NCBI GenBank assembly: GCA_003215895.1
Contig: QCJR01000001.1
Location: 123,155 to 187,154 of the forward strand
DNA: 64,000 nt
Origin: Prochlorococcus sp. AG-409-D14
Lineage (GTDB): Bacteria; Cyanobacteriota; Cyanobacteriia; PCC-6307; Cyanobiaceae
Direction: 5' to 3'
Shown here: piece by piece, positions 20,677-31,623 of the stretch
How the letters are laid out: every line of letters starts with the position of its first letter
Numbering within the stretch: the stretch's first letter is position 1
The notes under the pieces: model-generated
Seen by the model: the letters and a program-made list of their open reading frames with translations, nothing else
Told to the model about the DNA's origin: nothing
Databases searched by the model: none
Translations under genes and position numbers: made by a program

Positions 20677-21411
20677 TTAATCTGAAAAAATAATTTCTAA
20701 TTTTGCTTGGTCTTTTATTAATAAGCCTCTTTGACGAAGATTCTCCAAAAAGTCATCTGCACCTTGCAAATTATTTGTATTTAACAATTTATTAGTTGCA
20801 TGTAAATCAAGCAATTCGCCATCCAGTTCCTCGGCTGTGTAGTCTTTTAAACCAGCCATGACTGCTTCAAATCTCTCTCTTCGTTGCTTTTTACTCACTG
20901 GATATGCTGACATCACTTGTTCTCTACACATTCTCCACGACCTTCCTTTACACAAATATTCAGCCAAAGCAGCACTTAGCAAAGGGGCCTCAGCTTCCTC
21001 AATAAACCAATCGAAGGAGGAAGGTAAAGATGCCAAACCAACAAAAATCTCAAAAAAGTCACCTGCAGAAAGAGGATTATTGTCATTTCCTTCAACAGCG
21101 ATAGCTGATTCTTGAAGCGATCTATGCAAATCAGGTTGGACACTCAATATTTGACTTTCTATATTTTCTAACCCACGAGAAAGTACTTGATTTACCTTAC
21201 CCAAGGCAAAAAACACTTCAGGGCTTGGTGATACAAGTTTTCCATTTCGTAGATTTGAGATTTGAGAACTATGAACTCTTCCTAGATCTAAACATTCAGC
21301 CAAAGCAGGAAGAACTTTATGGGACCAGCCATTGCGCTCATGCCATACATGCACCAGATGAGCCATCGCTCTTCTGCCGGCAGTCAATTGATCTCGAAAA
21401 CTAGAGGTCAC
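20677..21411 (-). CDS. Conserved HTH-like protein upstream of the gcv operon
   Basis: A 244-residue soluble protein beginning at GTG. Residues about 30-75 resemble a Cro/C1-type helix-turn-helix: LAECLDLGRVHSSQISNLRN, followed by a helix containing SPEVFFALGKVNQVL. The remainder is helical and acidic with no domain I recognise; it ends in LEIIFSD. It heads a minus-strand run including the PLP lyase-like gene, gcvH and gcvP, and is divergent from desC. A DNA-binding role is an inference from the N-terminal pattern alone. Confidence 0.6.
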   Translation of the reverse strand: MTSSFRDQLTAGRRAMAHLVHVWHERNGWSHKVLPALAECLDLGRVHSSQISNLRNGKLVSPSPEVFFALGKVNQVLSRGLENIESQILSVQPDLHRSLQESAIAVEGNDNNPLSAGDFFEIFVGLASLPSSFDWFIEEAEAPLLSAALAEYLCKGRSWRMCREQVMSAYPVSKKQRRERFEAVMAGLKDYTAEELDGELLDLHATNKLLNTNNLQGADDFLENLRQRGLLIKDQAKLEIIFSD

Positions 21412-21457
21412 AAATCACATTCAAGATTGATAGTTAGGCCTGATTAGGATCCTTATC

Positions 21458-21470
21458 GTATATTATATAC
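21458..21470. promoter_or_regulatory. Palindromic AT element between two divergent starts
   Basis: GTATAT-T-ATATAC is a perfect 13-base inverted repeat lying 47 bases upstream of the HTH-like gene start and 20 bases upstream of desC. It contains TATTAT on the plus strand, a plausible -10 for desC, and TATAAT-like hexamers on the minus strand. It may be overlapping -10 elements or an operator. The short distance to desC would leave a leader of only about 15 bases. Confidence 0.4.
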
Positions 21471-21490
21471 ACCAAGTAGACGGATTACTA

Positions 21491-22420
21491 ATGGTTTCAA
21501 GTTTAATCGAGGCTTCGGCTCCATTAAAAAAACCAATTGCTGCCGATAAAGCGATGGCTGCATCGAAGAAGCTCCAAGGACATGTACCAAGACGGATTCA
21601 TAACCAAAGAGCCAGAAGGAGGTGGGGAACAGTCATATTCATGCTCACAATACACGCTTTAACCATATTTACCTTGCAAGCTCAATTTTGGAGCTGGCTA
21701 GCATTTTCTGGATTCATTTTTTTATATTGGGTAACTGCTTGCTTGGGAGTAACAACAGGTTATCACCGCCTTCTTTCACATCGTTCTTTTCAAGTTCCCA
21801 AATGGCTTGAAAGATTTTTTGCAACTTGTGGTGCATTAAGTTGCCAACATGGACCAATTGATTGGGTTGGTCTTCATAGGCATCATCATACTTTTTCCGA
21901 TACTGAAGCTGATCATCATGACAGTAACAAAGGATTTTGGTGGAGTCACATGGGTTGGATGTTTGAAGATGTACCTGCAATGAAGGCCGTTCCAAGACTT
22001 TCTGGAGATTTAATCAAAGATCCTTACTATCGCTTCTTAAATAAAAATTTCTTACTTTTGCAACTACCTTTAGGGGCTACGCTTTATTTAATTGGCCAAT
22101 CAGCTGGCGTTGGAGGATGGGCAATGGTCCTATGGGGAATTCCTCTAAGACTGGTTTTTGTTTATCACATCACTTGGCTAGTTAATTCAGCAACTCATTG
22201 TTGGGGTTCTATTGCATATGAGAGTGGAGATAATTCAAAAAACAATAAATGGGTTGCAGCGCTTACATTTGGAGAAGGGTGGCACAATAATCATCATGCT
22301 TTTCCTAATTCAGCTAAGCATGGCCTTCAACGAAATCAAATAGATCTAACGTGGCAACATATAAAGTTTTTGAAAGCAATGGGCTTAGCCAAAAAAATTA
22401 GACTCCCTGTCGCGTCGTAA
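21491..22420 (+). CDS. desC: Acyl-lipid delta-9-type fatty acid desaturase
   Basis: Membrane di-iron desaturase that introduces the first double bond in membrane acyl chains. All three histidine boxes are present: HRLLSH (92-97), HRHHH (129-133) and HNNHH (265-269). Hydrophobic pairs at about 48-88 and 185-230 fit the usual four-helix topology. The length of 309 residues fits acyl-lipid delta-9 enzymes, although delta-9 specificity is inferred from the family. Electrons would come from ferredoxin. A 30-residue Lys/Ala-rich leader precedes the first box. ATG start. Confidence 0.88.
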   Translation: MVSSLIEASAPLKKPIAADKAMAASKKLQGHVPRRIHNQRARRRWGTVIFMLTIHALTIFTLQAQFWSWLAFSGFIFLYWVTACLGVTTGYHRLLSHRSFQVPKWLERFFATCGALSCQHGPIDWVGLHRHHHTFSDTEADHHDSNKGFWWSHMGWMFEDVPAMKAVPRLSGDLIKDPYYRFLNKNFLLLQLPLGATLYLIGQSAGVGGWAMVLWGIPLRLVFVYHITWLVNSATHCWGSIAYESGDNSKNNKWVAALTFGEGWHNNHHAFPNSAKHGLQRNQIDLTWQHIKFLKAMGLAKKIRLPVAS

Positions 22421-22464
22421 TATTACTAACAATAAATTAAATAGCATTAATTCATTTTCGATCC

Positions 22465-22923
22465 ATGGCTAAGCGAGTTCAAGTTGTTCTCAATGAAGAC
22501 ATAAAAAGTCTTGGTAATGATGGTGACCTTGTAGAGGTTGCTCCTGGTTTTGCAAGAAACTTTTTATTACCCAACAAAAAGGCATTACCAGTGACTCCTA
22601 CTGTTTTAAAACAAGTTGAACACAGAAGAGCAAAACAAGCAGAAAAAGAAGCAGCTAAGAAACAAGAAGCTATTGATTTTAAAACAGCTCTAACAACAAT
22701 TGGAAGATTTACTGTCAAAAAACAAGTAGGAGAAGATGGAGTCTTATTTGGAACAGTGACAAATGGAGATGTAGCAGAAGTTGTCAAAGAAGCTACCAAA
22801 AAGGATATCGATCGTAGAGACATATCTGTGCCTGAGATACATGGTGTTGGTAAGTATAAAGTGCAAATCAAGCTTCATAACGAAGTAAACGCTGAGATAA
22901 ACCTTGAAGTTACAAGTTACTAA
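22465..22923 (+). CDS. rplI: 50S ribosomal protein L9
   Basis: A two-domain L9 of 152 residues. The N-terminal RNA-binding domain reads [20 protein letters not shown] and [14 protein letters not shown] long Lys/Ala/Glu helix (about 45-72) then leads to the C-terminal domain. It lies 44 bases after desC and 57 bases before dnaB. The rplI-dnaB neighbourhood is a common bacterial arrangement. Confidence 0.97.
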   Translation: MAKRVQVVLNEDIKSLGNDGDLVEVAPGFARNFLLPNKKALPVTPTVLKQVEHRRAKQAEKEAAKKQEAIDFKTALTTIGRFTVKKQVGEDGVLFGTVTNGDVAEVVKEATKKDIDRRDISVPEIHGVGKYKVQIKLHNEVNAEINLEVTSY

Positions 22924-22980
22924 TAGTTGCATCTTTGCCTGAACAAGCCAAAGTAGGTGTCCTTGTCCAACAAGCAATAA

Positions 22981-24399
22981 ATGATAAGTACCCCCTCTTC
23001 AAATAACGGGGATTTTTCAAAACAAGGAAGAGATTTTGGAGCTTTTAACAATTCCAAGATTGATAAGCCTCGTTTTGAAGCTCAACCTGACCAAATACCA
23101 CCACAAAATTTGGAAGCAGAAGAAACTGTTCTTGGTGGAATTTTATTGGATCCTGATGCGATCGGACGAATAGCTGATTTGCTACAAGTTGAAGCTTTTT
23201 ACATATCTGCTCATCGAGAAATATATAGAACAGCATTAATGCTTCATAGCCAAGGCAAGCCTACAGATTTAACAGCAATGAGTGCTTGGCTTGCCGATAC
23301 AAATTCTTTAGAAAAGGTGGGAGGCAACAACCGATTAGTTGAACTAGTTGAAAGGGTGACATCTACAGCTTCAATTGAACAGGTTGCTAAATTAATTAGC
23401 GATAAATTTCTGCGCAGACAATTAATTAAATCTGGAAATGATGTGATCAAATTAGGCTTTGATCAAAGCCTTCCAATGGAGGAAGCCATTGATCAAGCTG
23501 AACAAAAGATCTTTGCTATTAGCCAAGAGCAACCATCCAAAGGTTTAACACCTACTGCAGAAATTCTGACAAGTACTTTCAATGAAATAGAGAGTAGATC
23601 ACTAGGCACATCAGTGGCAGGCATACCAGTTAATTTTTACGATCTGGATGCAATGACACAAGGACTTCAGAGAAGCGATCTAATAATTGTTGCAGGAAGA
23701 CCAGCAATGGGAAAAACTTCAATTGTGCTTAATTTGGCTAAAAACGTAGCACAACTGCATGACCTACCTGTTTGTGTATTCAGTCTTGAGATGAGTAAAG
23801 AGCAACTAACTTATAGACTGCTATCAAGCGAAGTGGGTATTGAAAGCAGTCGATTAAGAACAGGACGTTTACAACAAGATGAATGGCCATTACTTGGTCA
23901 AGGTATTAATACGCTGGGTCAATTACCAATCTTCATTGACGACAAACCAAATTCAAGTGTTCTTGAGATGAGGTCATTGTGTCGACGCTTAATTGCTGAA
24001 CAAGGTAAAGACCTGGGACTGATTGTGATTGATTATCTCCAACTCATGGAAGGCTCTTCGCCCGACAATCGAGTTCAAGAAATCTCAAGGATTACTCGAG
24101 GTCTTAAAGGTATGGCAAGAGAACTTAAAGTCCCTGTCATCGCTTTATCTCAATTAAGTAGAGGAGTTGAATCAAGAACCAATAAAAGACCAATGCTTAG
24201 TGATCTGCGTGAATCTGGCTCCATAGAACAGGATGCGGACTTGGTACTAATGATTTATAGGGATGAGTATTACAATCCAGAAACTACTGATAGAGGCATT
24301 ACAGAAGTTATCGTGACAAAACATCGAAATGGACCGGTTGGAACAGTTAAATTACTTTTTGAACCCCAATTCACTAGATTTAGAAATCTTGCTGCTTGA
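22981..24399 (+). CDS. dnaB: Replicative DNA helicase
   Basis: Hexameric helicase of the replication fork. An N-terminal helical domain includes PPQNLEAEETVLGGILLD. Walker A GRPAMGKT lies at about residues 239-246, Walker B is LIVIDYLQLM, and a DLRESGSIEQDADLV motif near the end is diagnostic. The 472-residue length shows that no intein interrupts it, in contrast to DnaB of several other cyanobacteria. A Ser/Asn-rich 30-residue leader precedes the conserved domain. ATG start. Confidence 0.97.
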   Translation: MISTPSSNNGDFSKQGRDFGAFNNSKIDKPRFEAQPDQIPPQNLEAEETVLGGILLDPDAIGRIADLLQVEAFYISAHREIYRTALMLHSQGKPTDLTAMSAWLADTNSLEKVGGNNRLVELVERVTSTASIEQVAKLISDKFLRRQLIKSGNDVIKLGFDQSLPMEEAIDQAEQKIFAISQEQPSKGLTPTAEILTSTFNEIESRSLGTSVAGIPVNFYDLDAMTQGLQRSDLIIVAGRPAMGKTSIVLNLAKNVAQLHDLPVCVFSLEMSKEQLTYRLLSSEVGIESSRLRTGRLQQDEWPLLGQGINTLGQLPIFIDDKPNSSVLEMRSLCRRLIAEQGKDLGLIVIDYLQLMEGSSPDNRVQEISRITRGLKGMARELKVPVIALSQLSRGVESRTNKRPMLSDLRESGSIEQDADLVLMIYRDEYYNPETTDRGITEVIVTKHRNGPVGTVKLLFEPQFTRFRNLAA

Positions 24400-24433
24400 T
24401 TGTTCGAAAATTAAATTCTTAAATGTTTAATTG

Positions 24434-26404
24434 ATGATTAATAAACAATCTTCAAATGAAAGTTTTGACGTAATTGTTGTAGGAGGTGGTCATTCAGGCT
24501 GCGAAGCTGCTTTGACTTCAGCAAGATTAGGATTAAATACAGCTTTATTTACTCTAAATTTAGATCGAATTGCATGGCAGCCATGTAATCCCGCAGTAGG
24601 GGGACCAGCTAAAAGTCAATTAGTTCATGAAGTTGATGCGCTAGGAGGGGTCATCGGGAAATTAGCCGATTTAACAGCTCTTCAAAAAAGGGTCCTTAAC
24701 GCAAGCAGAGGACCTGCAGTTAGAGCATTGAGAGCACAAACAGATAAGCGGTTATATGCAAATGAAATGCTAAAAATCCTTCAAAATACTCCAAATTTAA
24801 AGATTAGAGAGGCAATGGTTACTGGGTTAGAAATTGAACATTATTCCAATCAAATTGAAAAAAATACATCAGATATTCAAGAGAGAGTTGGAGTTGTAAA
24901 AGGAATTAAAACCTATTTTGGAAGCGTTTTTCATGCAAAAGCAGTTGTACTTACAACAGGAACCTTTTTAGGAGGCAGAATTTGGATTGGAAATAAATCT
25001 ATGAGTGCAGGTCGAGCAGGAGAACAAGCCTCTGAAGGGTTAACTGAAGAATTACAAAAGTTAGGCTTTACTACTGATCGCTTAAAAACAGGAACTCCTG
25101 CTCGCGTCGATAGAAGAACTATTGATCTTGACTCCCTAGATGAGCAATTGAGTGATGCTTCAGATAAATTCTTTTCTTTTGATCCTCTTTCATGGAAAAG
25201 TGGAGAACAAATGAGTTGTCATATCACTCGAACAACAAAAGAAACTCACCAACTTATTAAAAATAATCTTCATTTAACTCCTATTTATGGAGGTTTTATT
25301 GATAGCAAAGGTCCCAGATATTGTCCATCCATTGAAGACAAAATTGTACGTTTTGCTGATAAAGATTCACACCAGATTTTCTTAGAACCCGAAGGTAGAG
25401 ATACTCCAGAAATGTATGTGCAAGGTTTCTCAACTGGACTGCCCGAGAACTTACAATTAGAACTTTTAAGGACACTTCCAGGCTTACAAAATTGCGTAAT
25501 GCTTAGACCTGCATATGCAGTTGAATATGACTACATACCAGCCACACAATTAGAAGCAACTCTAGAAACAAAAAGAATAAGTGGCTTATATAGTGCAGGC
25601 CAATTAAATGGAACAACAGGGTATGAAGAAGCTGCAGCTCAAGGTTTAGTAGCAGGCTTAAATGCTGCAAGATTAGTAAACAATAAAGAAGGGGTTATTT
25701 TTGAAAGAGAAAGTAGTTATATAGGAACTATGATTGACGATTTAGTTACAAAAGATCTAAAAGAACCATATAGAGTATTAACCAGTAGAAGTGAGTATAG
25801 ATTAATCCTAAGGGGTGATAATGCAGATAGAAGATTAACTCCTCTTGGTTATAAATTAGGTTTAATTGATGAAAGAAGGTGGAAAATATTTAATGCTAAG
25901 CAAAAATTAATCAAACAAGAGAAAGAAAGACTAGAGAAGGAGAGAATCAAAGAAAGTGATAAGCATGCAAAGGAAATATATTCCAGAACTGGAACACCTA
26001 TAAAAGGATCACTAACCTTAGCAAATTTCCTCAGAAGAACCAATATTCACTATAAAGATTTAATTACTTATAATTTAACAACTCAAAGTATTCCTTTAGA
26101 TGTTGAAGAAGGAGTTGAGATAGATATTAAATATAGTGGTTATTTAGAAAGACAAAAAGCTCAAATAAATCAATTAAAGCAGCAAAGCAAAAAATTATTA
26201 CCAAAAAATTTAAATTACAATAATATAGAAACAATATCTAAAGAAGCTAGGGAGAAATTAACAATTTCTCAGCCAAAAAGCCTTGGTCATGCTGCTCAAC
26301 TGCCAGGCGTTAGCAAAGCTGATCTCACTGCACTTCTCGTTTGGTTAAAAATAGAGAAAATGAAAGAAGTTGAAAGAAAAGATTCACTTCAAATAACAAA
26401 TTAA
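24434..26404 (+). CDS. mnmG: tRNA U34 carboxymethylaminomethyl-modification enzyme, FAD subunit
   Basis: With MnmE, modifies the wobble uridine of tRNAs reading NNA/NNG codons, at the expense of folate and glycine or ammonium. The FAD-binding loop [11 protein letters not shown] starts near residue 16. [21 protein letters not shown] and the [13 protein letters not shown] signature are present, with a helical C-terminal MnmE-binding region. 656 residues from the ATG at 24434; a TTG one codon upstream is also possible. The older name is gidA. Confidence 0.96.
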   Translation: MINKQSSNESFDVIVVGGGHSGCEAALTSARLGLNTALFTLNLDRIAWQPCNPAVGGPAKSQLVHEVDALGGVIGKLADLTALQKRVLNASRGPAVRALRAQTDKRLYANEMLKILQNTPNLKIREAMVTGLEIEHYSNQIEKNTSDIQERVGVVKGIKTYFGSVFHAKAVVLTTGTFLGGRIWIGNKSMSAGRAGEQASEGLTEELQKLGFTTDRLKTGTPARVDRRTIDLDSLDEQLSDASDKFFSFDPLSWKSGEQMSCHITRTTKETHQLIKNNLHLTPIYGGFIDSKGPRYCPSIEDKIVRFADKDSHQIFLEPEGRDTPEMYVQGFSTGLPENLQLELLRTLPGLQNCVMLRPAYAVEYDYIPATQLEATLETKRISGLYSAGQLNGTTGYEEAAAQGLVAGLNAARLVNNKEGVIFERESSYIGTMIDDLVTKDLKEPYRVLTSRSEYRLILRGDNADRRLTPLGYKLGLIDERRWKIFNAKQKLIKQEKERLEKERIKESDKHAKEIYSRTGTPIKGSLTLANFLRRTNIHYKDLITYNLTTQSIPLDVEEGVEIDIKYSGYLERQKAQINQLKQQSKKLLPKNLNYNNIETISKEAREKLTISQPKSLGHAAQLPGVSKADLTALLVWLKIEKMKEVERKDSLQITN

Positions 26405-26409
26405 TAACC

Positions 26410-26997
26410 GTGAATTCCCATCAATCTCAATTACCTTCTCCGGAAGTGATTTGGAAAGCATCGAAAGACAATGTTCTTTCAGGGAGAGGGAATCATAAAC
26501 TGTCTGGAGCTTGGCAATTAATGCTATTGGGTGACGGCAGCCCAACAAGACATCTCAAGCTATTAACAGGGCATGAAGTTGCCATCAAGGTTATTTCCAT
26601 GGCAACTGAAAATAATAATGAAATTGGTGTACCAGAAGAAGTCAATGAGCTAGAACCTCCTTTAATACGAAGACAAGTTTGGTTGACATGCGGAGACTTA
26701 ACATTGGCATGGGCTGAAAGCTGGTGGAATTATCAAGAAGCAGAAAAACATCTGCGCAATAAGGATCAACCTATCTGGAAAAGCCTGACCCAAGGACGCT
26801 CAGAACTTTTTAGAGAGGTAGATGGATTGGGTTTAGTAAATGCCAATTGGCTGAAATTAGAATTCGATGAAGAGGGTCCTTTTTGGAGCAGGCATTACCG
26901 ATTTTTTCGTCAACAAAAAGAATTAACCGTAATCAGAGAAGTATTTAGCCCAAAGCTAGAAAAATGGCTTGGACCAGTTCCAAGGAAGGCTTTTTGA
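26410..26997 (+). CDS. Chorismate lyase (4-hydroxybenzoate-forming)
   Basis: A 195-residue protein of the cyanobacterial/plastid chorismate-pyruvate lyase family (the Ycf21-like group). It has the substrate-pocket stretch LLGDGSPTRHLKLLTGHEV, the strand RRQVWLTCGDLTLAWAESWW, and a C-terminal SRHYRFFRQQKELTVIREVF. In Synechocystis the homologous enzyme makes 4-hydroxybenzoate for plastoquinone. It starts at GTG five bases after the mnmG stop, so it probably shares that transcript. The substrate draws on the same chorismate pool as pabB further along. Confidence 0.82.
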   Translation: MNSHQSQLPSPEVIWKASKDNVLSGRGNHKLSGAWQLMLLGDGSPTRHLKLLTGHEVAIKVISMATENNNEIGVPEEVNELEPPLIRRQVWLTCGDLTLAWAESWWNYQEAEKHLRNKDQPIWKSLTQGRSELFREVDGLGLVNANWLKLEFDEEGPFWSRHYRFFRQQKELTVIREVFSPKLEKWLGPVPRKAF

Positions 26998-27001
26998 GAA
27001 A

Positions 27002-27535
27002 CTAGTACTTTCTTCGACGAGATCTTGGTATATTTTTTCTTCTTTGAGGAGTTAGTTCATCTAAACAAGAATCGTTTGAATCCGATGCATTTTGCTTAAT
27101 TAAATTATCTTTTCTTTCCCACTTATTTAATCTAAAAGATTGATCGTCGGGCCATTCATCCAATTCGTCTGTCTTGTTTCTCCTTCCTTCAATCTGAGGT
27201 GGTAAAGCTTTAGGAGCTCTTAAGGAAATAGCAGTTAAGGGCCTTTTTGTATTGTTTAAGCTTTCTTGAAAGGGTTCATCACCTAAGTCTGCGTTATCAA
27301 ACCAATCATCATCATCCTCAAAAAACCAATCAATTTTTTCTTCCATCCAACGACCAACTTTGTCGAAATTTGCTGAAGTCTCTTTATCTTGCCATCCTCC
27401 CCTTCTTTGACCTGGGCGATTACCTGCAACACCATCTACAACCTGTTTTCCAGCTTGTATCCATTTGTTCATTCTGCGATCAAGGGGTGCTCGAGTTCGC
27501 TGACGAATTTGATTACGATTTTTATATGAGCTCAT
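27002..27535 (-). CDS. Conserved hypothetical protein with basic ends and an acidic aromatic centre
   Basis: A 177-residue soluble protein of striking composition. The N-terminus is basic (RNQIRQRTRAPLDRRMNKWI) and the middle is intensely acidic and aromatic (DWFFEDDDDWFDNADLGDEP, about 69-88). The C-terminus is Arg/Lys-rich (TPQRRKNIPRSRRRKY). Opposite charges like these suggest nucleic-acid contact or self-assembly, but no known domain is recognised. It is convergent with the chorismate lyase gene (four-base gap) and starts with ATG. Confidence 0.65.
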   Translation of the reverse strand: MSSYKNRNQIRQRTRAPLDRRMNKWIQAGKQVVDGVAGNRPGQRRGGWQDKETSANFDKVGRWMEEKIDWFFEDDDDWFDNADLGDEPFQESLNNTKRPLTAISLRAPKALPPQIEGRRNKTDELDEWPDDQSFRLNKWERKDNLIKQNASDSNDSCLDELTPQRRKNIPRSRRRKY

Positions 27536-27629
27536 CTTTTAAATTTAACGCTTTCAAACCAACAAGTGAATCACCGTAAAGATGAAAATTATTCAGAAAT
27601 TGAAATGAAAGCCAATTAAAAGAAGAAAA

Positions 27630-28181
27630 TTATTTATTACTTCTAGAAAAAGGTTGAAATTCAAGCACGCATTTTTGATCCCATCGACCTCCAAAATAAT
27701 TATTACAACAACTGCGACAGGCCGCACCTTTGACAATTCGTCGATAACTAAAACTTCTTTTACATGAAGGGCAAGTTGCAACCCATTTAGGAATTCTGTT
27801 TGATATTGGGAAAGAATGACGAACTGTTACTTGGAAATCAGTTTGAGCGGAATTGATCTCTGCCATACGTTGATGAAAATTAGGCCCATGGGCCTCTTCA
27901 ATTTTTAGGACAAGATCAATCCAGGCATGAATCATTTCATGGCACAAGGTACTGTTTAATGCTTTTTGGGGAAGATTCTCTAATACTGGTCTAGACAAAA
28001 TTATTTCACTAGCTTTAACTCCCAAGAAATTCGTTTTACGTCTATATATTCCAGCCGTAGTACGCATCCGACCATCACTCCAACGAACAGAGACTCTCGG
28101 AACTCCTTTCTCCAACAAAGAGTTGTGAAAATATTGTCTGTTTAATTTAAGAAATAATGGTAAAACAGGTATTAAAGACAT
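27630..28181 (-). CDS. SprT-like zinc metalloprotease domain protein
   Basis: A compact SprT-family protein. The zinc-metalloprotease motif is HEMIHAW (His81, Glu82, His85), with a third likely ligand at His98 (EEAHGP). A C-terminal zinc ribbon has CPSC and CRSC pairs. Eukaryotic relatives (Spartan) cleave DNA-protein crosslinks; the bacterial function is largely unknown. I use the ATG at 28181 (183 residues). A TTG at 28247 would add 22 residues without family character. Confidence 0.78.
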   Translation of the reverse strand: MSLIPVLPLFLKLNRQYFHNSLLEKGVPRVSVRWSDGRMRTTAGIYRRKTNFLGVKASEIILSRPVLENLPQKALNSTLCHEMIHAWIDLVLKIEEAHGPNFHQRMAEINSAQTDFQVTVRHSFPISNRIPKWVATCPSCKRSFSYRRIVKGAACRSCCNNYFGGRWDQKCVLEFQPFSRSNK

Positions 28182-28299
28182 TGATGCAGTGAACTCATTA
28201 GCTTTATTATTTCGATAACATTCTGTCTGACTATCAATAACAAACAAGCTAATCTCATAGCTAATAAGTCAGACTCTTTAATCAAAAGGACCTAAAAAG

Positions 28300-28722
28300 A
28301 TGGATAGCGCTTTAATCAAAGCAATTGGTTTAAAAGCTCTCTTAGTTGGAGTTGGCGCACTTCTCCTGTTTTGGACTTTTAATGCAATTAAACTCGTCAT
28401 AAGTGCTAGAGGGATTAATCCTCTTGTGAAAAAGTTTTTTGATCAGATTGCAGCTGGCCGAATAGATGGGGCTTATAGACTTACGACAAAAGCTTATAAA
28501 TCACATGTCAATAGACAAGATTTCATTAAATTTTTGGGTAGCTTGCAATTAAATCGATATAGAAACTTGAAGTCAGGGCGTCCAAGGATAGAAGACAATC
28601 AAATAATGCTCACACTAAGCTTGAAATCAGAAGATAAGAAAAATGAAATGCCGCTGGACTTCACCTTTATTAAAATCAACGAAAATTGGCAAATCGATCG
28701 TATTGCAAAAGCCAATACATAA
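28300..28722 (+). CDS. Membrane-anchored hypothetical protein, NTF2-like
   Basis: A 140-residue protein with one N-terminal transmembrane helix (about 11-32, LKALLVGVGALLLFWTFNAI). A small domain follows: KKFFDQIAAGRIDGAYRLTT, then TFIKINENWQIDRI. This helix-then-sheet pattern, ending with a strand that reads as a tryptophan-containing reporter of the fold, resembles NTF2-like or DUF4864-type domains. No catalytic residues can be named. It is divergent from the SprT-like gene and lies 18 bases before ligA. Confidence 0.65.
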   Translation: MDSALIKAIGLKALLVGVGALLLFWTFNAIKLVISARGINPLVKKFFDQIAAGRIDGAYRLTTKAYKSHVNRQDFIKFLGSLQLNRYRNLKSGRPRIEDNQIMLTLSLKSEDKKNEMPLDFTFIKINENWQIDRIAKANT

Positions 28723-28740
28723 TGAAGCATAATGTGATAA

Positions 28741-30828
<2,088 letters not shown>

Positions 30829-30831
30829 AAA

Positions 30832-30990
30832 ATGCTTAAAAATAAAATCTACTCTTTAATCAAAACTGAATGTGGGCGAGCTAAATATGAAATGCTAGCT
30901 TCCAAAAAAGGTATGCTGAATCGAATAAGACTGTATTGGTTTATCCTATTTGCAGCGATTGAAGATTGGAATTTAACAGCTGAGGATTAA
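30832..30990 (+). CDS. Small hypothetical protein after ligA
   Basis: A 52-residue frame starting with ATG three bases after the ligA stop and ending at a TAA that overlaps the end of the convergent membrane-protein gene by four bases. It has a basic N-terminal half, the cluster RIRLYWFILFAAIEDWNLT, and an acidic end. It may form one short amphipathic or membrane helix (about 33-43). No family recognised. Its tight fit between two genes and lack of a competing frame argue for a real gene; its length argues for caution. Confidence 0.5.
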   Translation: MLKNKIYSLIKTECGRAKYEMLASKKGMLNRIRLYWFILFAAIEDWNLTAED

Positions 30991-31610
30991 TCTAAGGATT
31001 TAGAGTCCTGATTTATTTTTCTTGTTGAACGTAAAACCAAAATAACAATTAAAATTGTTGAAAAGATATTAATTAAGCTCCAAATAAATGTACTTGTATC
31101 AGATCTTCCTGAAAGTACTTCGCCAAAACTTGAAACCTTAAGTGCCAAGGAACCTAAGCTGCAATATAAAATTGTGCCAGGTAATATACCAATCATTCCA
31201 ATAGTAAAATCACGAATTTTTACATCGCTCAAGCCATAAGTAAAATTAAGTAAGCCAAATGGAAAAAGAGGAGAAAGTCTAGTTAAAAGAATGACTTTTA
31301 AACCCTCGCGTTTAACAGCCTTCTCCATAATTTGAACTTTTGGAAAATTCGAGACCTTGTTTTGAGCCCATTCTTTTAAAAAAGTTCTCCCTAAATAAAA
31401 AGTTAGATGAGCTCCAACAAAAGCACCTACAAAAACAACCAAAGTTCCAATCCAGGTTCCATAAAGAAAGCCAGACAACATGGAAAGCCATGAGCCTGGT
31501 AGCAAGCAAGACACCCAAAAAACATAAACCAAAGCAAAACCCAAAATTCCTAAAGGACTGCTTAAAAAAGGAATAAAATTATTTACTAGGATTTCTACGT
31601 TATGAATCAT
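30987..31610 (-). CDS. TVP38/TMEM64-family (DedA/VTT-domain) membrane protein
   Basis: A 207-residue protein with five or six hydrophobic helices. The VTT (SNARE-associated) core reads LPGSWLSMLSGFLYGTWIGT, then VGAHLTFYLGRTFLKEW, and RLSPLFPFGLLNFTYGLSDV. Members of the wider family act as lipid scramblases or undecaprenyl-phosphate carriers. Which applies here cannot be read from sequence. ATG start, 13 bases downstream of valS on the same strand, so possibly co-transcribed. Confidence 0.82.
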   Translation of the reverse strand: MIHNVEILVNNFIPFLSSPLGILGFALVYVFWVSCLLPGSWLSMLSGFLYGTWIGTLVVFVGAFVGAHLTFYLGRTFLKEWAQNKVSNFPKVQIMEKAVKREGLKVILLTRLSPLFPFGLLNFTYGLSDVKIRDFTIGMIGILPGTILYCSLGSLALKVSSFGEVLSGRSDTSTFIWSLINIFSTILIVILVLRSTRKINQDSKSLD

Positions 31611-31623
31611 AGTTGTAGATAGA

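Noticed and set aside
22981..24399. Intein in dnaB, as in some cyanobacteria
   Set aside because: The protein is 472 residues and continuous through the Walker and C-terminal motifs; dnaX likewise is continuous.
31340..31576. Open frame of 78 codons on the plus strand opposite the TVP38-like gene
   Set aside because: Lys/Gln-rich shadow of a membrane protein; the minus strand has a full, recognisable family.
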